The notes beneath the pieces are model-generated. The model was not told the origin of the DNA and ran no database searches. It worked only from the letters and a program-made list of their open reading frames with translations. This document shows, in pieces, positions 17,449 to 21,167 of a DNA stretch of 21,167 nucleotides. The stretch covers positions 1 through 21,167 of the forward strand of contig SDVU01000097.1 of the NCBI GenBank assembly GCA_016256075.1, read 5' to 3'. Source of the DNA: Dictyocoela muelleri (taxonomy: Eukaryota; Microsporidia). The position numbers and the translations under genes were made by a program. Each line of letters opens with the position of its first letter. Position 1 is the first letter of the stretch.

Positions 17449-17670
17449 TGTCGTGCGCTTATGACAGTTTTAAAAATATGCCGAAGATTTATATTTATAA
17501 ATTTCTAGAAATTTTAAAATATAAATATTTTAAAATTTCAAACTCCCATGGAATTCAGAAAAGAGAGAAATTACTCGACGAATGAACAAAGAAGAAACAA
17601 AAATTTAAAAAAACGATTTCGCTTTACAATCAACTTATTCTTTTTGGCCGGCTACACCGAGGGCACTGCA
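17449..17670 (+). repeat. 3' LTR of the gypsy fossil
   Basis: It begins TGTCGTG and ends GGGCACTGCA, matching the 5' LTR over 222 bases with about 15% differences. A CCCATGG is present at the same place as in the 5' LTR. Confidence 0.9.
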
Positions 17671-17697
17671 ATATATTTATTAATTATAATTTTTGGG

Positions 17698-17992
17698 TAC
17701 TTTAGTGTAGCGGTAAGTAACATTTGTTTTAACTTTGACTATCTGGCTTCGATTCTCGCTGATGCAAAAAATTATTAGAAAATAATTAGGAAATTATTAG
17801 AAAATTATTAGAAAATTATTAGAAAATTATTAGAAAATTATTAGAGAATTAAAAAACTTTTAAATATAAAAAAAATCAGAAATGTCACAGGTAGTGCGAA
17901 TTTCGCGGGTAGTGCGCATTTCACGGGTAGTGCGTATGTCGCGGCAGTGCGCATGTCGCGCGCTGCGCGCGAGACATGTTATTGGGTATAAA
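17698..17992 (+). repeat. tRNA-like (SINE-like) repeat, right copy, inverted to the left copy
   Basis: This copy has A-box-like TAGTGTAGCGG and B-box-like GGCTTCGATTCTC words at tRNA spacing, and here the D-stem pairs (GTGT with ACAT). GATGCAAAAAATTATTAG follows, then six TTATTAGAAAA-type units (17768-17850), then four units around GGTAGTGCGCATTTCGC, and a GC-rich end with CGCGCGCTGCGCGCG. Compared with the left copy (12002-12236) it has more units of both kinds. The copy starts within 30 bases of the 3' LTR, whereas the left copy ends 335 bases before the 5' LTR. Confidence 0.55.
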
Positions 17993-18251
17993 CTATACAG
18001 TTTATAAAAAGCGGTGTGGCTTTTTATTCTCTATTCTCTGGTATAAAATACAATTTCAGGCGTTACAAAGACTAAACGGGGTTTTTGTTGCGACTGAAAA
18101 AAGAAGCTAAAATCTGCTCATTGATTTCTGGCCTGAATATCGGCAAATAAATAAATTAAATTATAAAAATATATGTAAATCCCATAAAACTATAATAAGT
18201 GATATGTGAAGTTCTTCTTTTGGTTTATACAACGAAGAAGCATAATTCTAT
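17993..18251. other. No gene; spacer before the foldback element
   Basis: A+T-rich sequence with no coding signal, tRNA or clear repeat. It ends in AATTCTAT, the candidate left target site of the foldback element. Confidence 0.4.
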
Positions 18252-18701
18252 GTTGCACCCAATAATGACCGGGTGACAATTATGACCGGTCACATAAAAA
18301 TGTTGTAAACAGTGTTAAACACTCATTTAAACTACATTTAAACTTTTTTCTAAAAATTATTTATAACTCTTATCATTAAGACCCTCGTAGCCAATTGTGT
18401 CCGTAGTAAATTGAAAAGAATTTTTTAAAAAATTAAGCATAAAAAATATACTTGTGTAAAATTGAAAAACAATTGTGTCCAGGTAATAAAGTTTTTTATA
18501 GTTATAGAACGTTTTTTGTAAAGTTATAGACATATTTTTTCTCAAAGTTATAGACACATTATTTCAAAGTTATAGACCCATTTCTTTCAGACTTATAAAC
18601 ATGTTTTTTAGATTTATAGACACATTTTTCCAGAGTTATAGATCTCTGCGGAAATTCGCATCGATTAACGATTTATAACTATTTATTACCCCTTATTTTT
18701 T
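18252..18701 (+). repeat. Left unique arm of the foldback element
   Basis: It contains, in order, GACCGGGTGACAATTA, CAATTGTGTCCG, AATTAAGCATAAAAAATATA and a second ACAATTGTGTCC, each mirrored in the right arm. Between 18490 and 18645 it carries about six units of the ~24-bp repeat AAAGTTATAGACACATTTTT. Confidence 0.8.
18646..18701. repeat. 55-base block identical in both foldback arms (left copy)
   Basis: The block runs from CTGCGGAAATTCGCATCGAT to TTATTACCCCTTATTTTTT. Its reverse complement is found without a mismatch at about 19440-19494. It contains the near-palindromes TCGATTAACGA and GCGGAAATTCGC, and it separates the ~24-bp from the ~14-bp tandem block. Confidence 0.75.
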
Positions 18702-19022
18702 GACCCCTATTTCCTGACCCTTATTTTTTAACTCTTATTTTTTAACTCTTATTTTTTGACCCTTATTTCCTGACCCTTATTTTTTAACCCTTATTTTTTA
18801 ACCCTTATTTTTTAACTCTTCTTTTTTAACCCTTATTTTTTGACCCTTATTTTTAACCCTTATTTTTAACCCTTATTTTCGACCCTTATTTTTTGACCTT
18901 TATTTTTTGACCCTGTTTTTTGACCCTTATTTTTAACCCTTATTTTTTGACCCTTATTTTTAACCCTTATTTTTTGACACTTATTTTTTGACACTTATTT
19001 TTAGGCCCTTATTTTTTGACCC
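18690..19022. repeat. 14-15-bp minisatellite of the left foldback arm
   Basis: Twenty or more head-to-tail units near the consensus GACCCTTATTTTTT, with variants AACCCTTATTTTTT, AACTCTTATTTTTT and GACCCTTATTTCCT. The strand is almost all pyrimidine plus A. Confidence 0.85.
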
Positions 19023-19204
19023 TTATTTCATTATTTTTTTAATTTTTGTTAAAAAAGGGGCAAAAAGAGGTTAAAAAAATAAGTTATTTTTTACCCTTAT
19101 TTTTAACCCTTTTTTTGACTCTTATTTTTTAACCCTTATTTTTTAGCCCATTTTTTTCCTCATTTTTTTTAATTTTTGTTAAAAAAGGGTCAAAAGGGGG
19201 TTAA
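19023..19204. repeat. Centre of the foldback element with two direct ~60-bp units
   Basis: A unit containing TTTAATTTTTGTTAAAAAAG and GGTTAAAAAAATAAG occurs at about 19023-19083 and again at about 19144-19204. Each unit changes from the CTTATT orientation to the AATAAG orientation, so each one is itself a turning point; minisatellite units in the left orientation lie between them. The centre therefore seems to have been duplicated. Confidence 0.6.
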
Positions 19205-19450
19205 AAAAATAAGGGTCAAAAAAAAGTGTCAAAAAAGACAGGGTCAAAAATAAAGGTCAAAAAATAAGGGTCAAAAAATAAGAGTTAAAAAAATAAGAGT
19301 TAAAAAATAAGGGTCAGGAAATAGTGGTTAAAAAATAAGTGTTAAAAAATAAGGCACATAAATAAGAGTTAAAAAACAGGGTCAAAAAATAAAGGTCAAA
19401 AAATAAGGGTTAAAAAAAAGGGTTAAAAAATAAGGGTCAAAAAATAAGGG
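19205..19450. repeat. 14-15-bp minisatellite of the right foldback arm
   Basis: Units of AAAAAATAAGGGTC and variants, the reverse complement of the left array. It is shorter than the left one by roughly 90 bases, so the arms have changed unit number independently. Confidence 0.85.
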
Positions 19451-19914
19451 GTAATAAATAGTTATAAATCGTTAATCGATGCGAATTTCCGCAGATCATC
19501 TATAACTCTGGAAAAATGTGTCAATAAATCTAAAAAATATGTGTATAAGTCTGAAAGAAATGGGTCTATAACTTTGAAATAAATGGGTCTATAACTTTGA
19601 AAGAAATGGGTCTATAACTTTGAAAAAATGAGCCTATAATTTTACAAAAAATCGTTCTATAACTATTAAAAAAAACTATATTACCCGGACACAATTGTTT
19701 TTCAATTTTACACATGTATATTTTTTATGCTTAATTTTTTAAAAAAATCTTTTCAATTTATTACGGACACAATTGGCTGCGAGGGTCTAAATGAAAAAGG
19801 TATACATAATTTTTAAAAAAAAGTTTAAATCTAGTTTAAATGATTATTTAACACTGTTTACTTAATTTTTATACGTCCGGTCTTAATTGTCACCCGGTCA
19901 TTATTGAGTGCAAC
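19440..19914 (-). repeat. Right unique arm of the foldback element
   Basis: It mirrors 18252-18701. It carries one or two more of the ~24-bp units (TATAACTTTGAAAGAAATGG) than the left arm; three of these are nearly identical (about 19556-19625), a sign of recent unit gain. Confidence 0.8.
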
Positions 19915-20112
19915 AATCTATATGTAAACTATTCATATGCCCCAAATCAATTTTGCAAGCACAAAACATTTAAAATCTATGGCTATATTTCAAAACAGTA
20001 AAAGATAAAGTGTTAAACAAGTAGTGATATGTTATAAAACTATCAGAGTATATTTCAAAAAATGGTTTTTATAAAACAAAAAAATTAAAATTTATACTTT
20101 ATATTAATAATA

Positions 20113-20168
20113 AATAATTTTTATATTTTTTATATTTTTTATATTTTTTATATTTTTTATATTTTTTT
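20113..20168. repeat. 9-bp tandem repeat, five units
   Basis: Five near-perfect units of TTTTTTATA follow one another. Confidence 0.85.
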
Positions 20169-20169
20169 A

Positions 20170-20220
20170 AACACGACTTCAAATATCAAAAACGACCTTA
20201 AATATCAAAGCGGCTTCAAT
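20170..20220. repeat. ~21-bp repeat, two and a half units
   Basis: ACGACTTCAAATATCAAAA, ACGACCTTAAATATCAAAG and CGGCTTCAA are imperfect copies of one unit of about 21 bases, directly after the 9-bp array. Confidence 0.55.
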
Positions 20221-20726
20221 TCATAAAAATCAAATTATTGAACAAAAAATTGGTGGTTAATAAGAAGCTCATTTAAAATTAGATTTAATAACTCTGTTTT
20301 ATGGAAACTAGTATTGATATAAATATGGAACTACTACTTAAATTACCTATGAATTTTACTTTCAATAGTAAAAAATCTTCAAGTTTAAATAAAATTAATT
20401 GATTATATAAAATTAAAAATCGAAAACGTCAATGATTTTTATATTATCTTAAAATTTACATATTTTTATGCTGAAAATTAATTATTTAAAATAATTATTT
20501 ATTGTGAAGTGACAGTAGAGACCGTGCAAGACAGTAATCATGCAAGAAAGAGGACTATAGTTCTGATTCCAGTGGGATAGTTTTTTATAAAATAAATATG
20601 AAAAAAAGTAACATTTAAAAACCAATAAAAAATGGATGTAAACCTTTTTTACTCTAAATTACCTTGCAGTCTCCTCATTTTACTTTTATGTTTTAATTTT
20701 AATCCGATTATTAGATAAAAGTTCGG

Positions 20727-20842
20727 ATCAACCGGCAAAATTTCCCCCCAGAGACATCAACCGGCAAAATTTCCCCCCAGAGACATCAACCGGCAAAATT
20801 TCCCCCCAGAGACATCAACCGGCAAAATTTACCCCAAGATAA
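20727..20842. repeat. 29-bp tandem array at the end of a Merlin element
   Basis: Three identical 29-base units (20727-20755, 20756-20784, 20785-20813) start with ATCAACCGGCAAAATTTCC and end CCCCAGAGAC; a fourth (from 20814) is changed after GGCAAAATTT. The array lies about 80 bases beyond the stop of the minus-strand Merlin transposase. The core GGCAAAATTT-CCCC resembles the tip of the related Merlin copy at 14027-15020, so the repeated unit probably contains the element's 3' tip. Confidence 0.85.
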
Positions 20843-20920
20843 ATTGTTATTTAATTAATAAAATAATATTATTTGTAAAACAAAATATATAAATATAAAT
20901 AAATTATTTAATGAATATGA

Positions 20921-21166
20921 TTATCTTCTTTTAAGCAGCCCTAATATTGCATCTAAATAATTTCCCCGGTTATTATAATAAAAGCAAAACTCTTTTAGAA
21001 ATGTCTTCCTATAAGTAGTTTTAACACCCTTTCGTCTTTTAATCTCTAACTTTAACTCATTATGAAAAGATTCTACTGCTTGCGTATTGGCTCCAGTAAC
21101 CTGATTCACAAAATTATATTTATGGCAGACGGTATCATGCTGATAATCATAAGTATTTAAGTTTTG
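20921..21166 (-). CDS. Merlin (ISXO2-like) transposase, C-terminal part, cut by window edge
   Basis: The frame is open for 81 codons from the right window edge to a stop at 20921. It reads HDTVCHKYNFVNQVTGANTQ (about 21075-21135), the V-N-x-x-T-G-A-x-T-Q block, then AVESFHNELKLEIKRRKGV with the catalytic E, then TFLKEFCFYYNNRGNYLDAI and a short basic end. Nothing is broken in the visible part, and the usual C-terminal length is present, so this may be the best-kept Merlin copy here. It belongs to the same subfamily as the dead copy at 14080-14958. The first two catalytic D residues and the start lie beyond the window. The frame has no M near the edge; a GTG at 21107-21109 should not be taken as the start. 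Confidence 0.85.
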   Translation of the reverse strand, partial: QNLNTYDYQHDTVCHKYNFVNQVTGANTQAVESFHNELKLEIKRRKGVKTTYRKTFLKEFCFYYNNRGNYLDAILGLLKRR

Positions 21167-21167
21167 A

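Larger units (their letters stand above)
12572..17670 (+). mobile_element. Ty3/gypsy LTR retrotransposon fossil, 5.1 kb including a Merlin insertion
   Basis: Two 222-bp direct repeats bound the element. Coding blocks occur in the order gag, protease, reverse transcriptase, RNase H, integrase, which is the Ty3/gypsy (Metaviridae) order. A polypurine tract precedes the 3' LTR. No env-like region was found. A Merlin DNA transposon of about 1 kb (14027-15020) lies between the protease and reverse transcriptase regions, so the element itself was about 4.1 kb, small for gypsy. It is broken, with well over ten breaks across the coding region. The LTRs differ at roughly 15% of positions by eye, so it is an old insertion. 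Flanking bases are ATAT on both sides, a possible short target duplication in A/T-rich surroundings. No convincing primer-binding site follows the 5' LTR. Confidence 0.9.
18252..19914. mobile_element. Foldback-type element, 1,663 bp, arms built of tandem repeats
   Basis: The two halves are inverted copies of each other. From the tips inward, GTTGCACCCAATAATGACC (18252) is mirrored by GTTGCACTCAATAATGACC (minus strand from 19914). About 390 bases of unique sequence follow with roughly 90% identity, then a ~24-bp tandem block, a 55-base stretch that is identical in both arms, and finally a 14-15-bp minisatellite that fills the centre. No coding frame exists. Candidate target duplication: AATTCTAT before 18252 and AATCTAT after 19914. 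The architecture matches Foldback (FB) elements and long-arm MITEs; the family of transposase that moves it is unknown. A single strand would fold into a hairpin with arms of about 800 bases. Confidence 0.8.
19915..20726. other. A+T-rich stretch without a gene
   Basis: No coding signal was found on either strand over about 0.8 kb. It holds a short TTTTTTATA array (20113-20168) and a short ~21-bp repeat (20170-20220). A GC-richer patch at 20510-20580 (GACCGTGCAAGACAG, GTTCTGATTCC) vaguely recalls a tRNA B-box but has no A-box at the right distance. Confidence 0.45.

Noticed and set aside
18357-18557. Minus-strand 66-codon open frame in the foldback arm
   Set aside because: Low complexity, made by the ~24-bp tandem units, and not maintained in the mirrored arm.
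20510-20580. tRNA or SINE head around GTTCTGATTCC
   Set aside because: The B-box-like word has an extra base and no A-box lies at the needed distance.
20727-20842. CRISPR-like array
   Set aside because: Units are directly adjacent with no spacers, and the setting is a eukaryotic transposon end.

Overview
The window is about three-quarters or more A+T and is built almost entirely from broken, nested transposable elements. One small uncharacterised ORF (7310-7687, minus strand) is the only candidate host gene. The best guess for the source is a microsporidian or a similarly reduced, A+T-rich eukaryote. This is an inference. It rests on the dominance of Merlin-type DNA transposons (ISXO2/IS1595-like DDE transposase) beside a small Ty3/gypsy element, the absence of visible introns, and short C-runs just before ATG codons (7688-7691, 12666-12669, 3839-3842), which recall the CCC-like start signal of microsporidian genes. 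No rRNA gene or confirmed tRNA gene was seen.

Layout. 1-3600: a 3' fragment of one Merlin transposase (plus), a broken Merlin transposase (minus), a broken hAT transposase (plus, 1166-2490), a doubtful third Merlin scrap and short minisatellites. 3618-6914: a Merlin element with long inverted ends whose transposase is split by a 1.8-kb pogo/Tc1-mariner-like element inserted at TA (4603-6397). 6924-7214: a SINE-like retroposed repeat with poly(A) and a probable 11-bp target duplication. 7310-7687: the lone ORF. 7741-10090: an inverted-repeat element holding hAT-like coding debris, itself interrupted by a 1,070-bp hAT-type MITE (8090-9159, 8-bp duplication) and by a second SINE-like copy (about 9520-9983). 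10469-11616: a compact Merlin element with TIRs and a candidate target duplication. 12002-17992: an old Ty3/gypsy element (222-bp LTRs, 12572-17670) that took in a Merlin element (14027-15020) and is flanked by two inverted copies of a tRNA-like repeat. 18252-19914: a striking non-coding foldback element whose arms are made of two kinds of tandem repeat. 20727-21167: a 29-bp tandem array and the 3' end of a Merlin transposase that runs off the window.

The genes do not form a pathway. What the window shows is a history of insertion: at least five different Merlin copies of several lineages, plus hAT, pogo-like, LTR, SINE-like and foldback elements, with a relative order that can be read from who interrupts whom. 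The most unusual structure is the foldback element. Next come the two SINE-like families and the repeated link between element ends and ~20-30-bp tandem repeats. All coordinates of repeats and of decayed genes were set by eye and are approximate at their edges.
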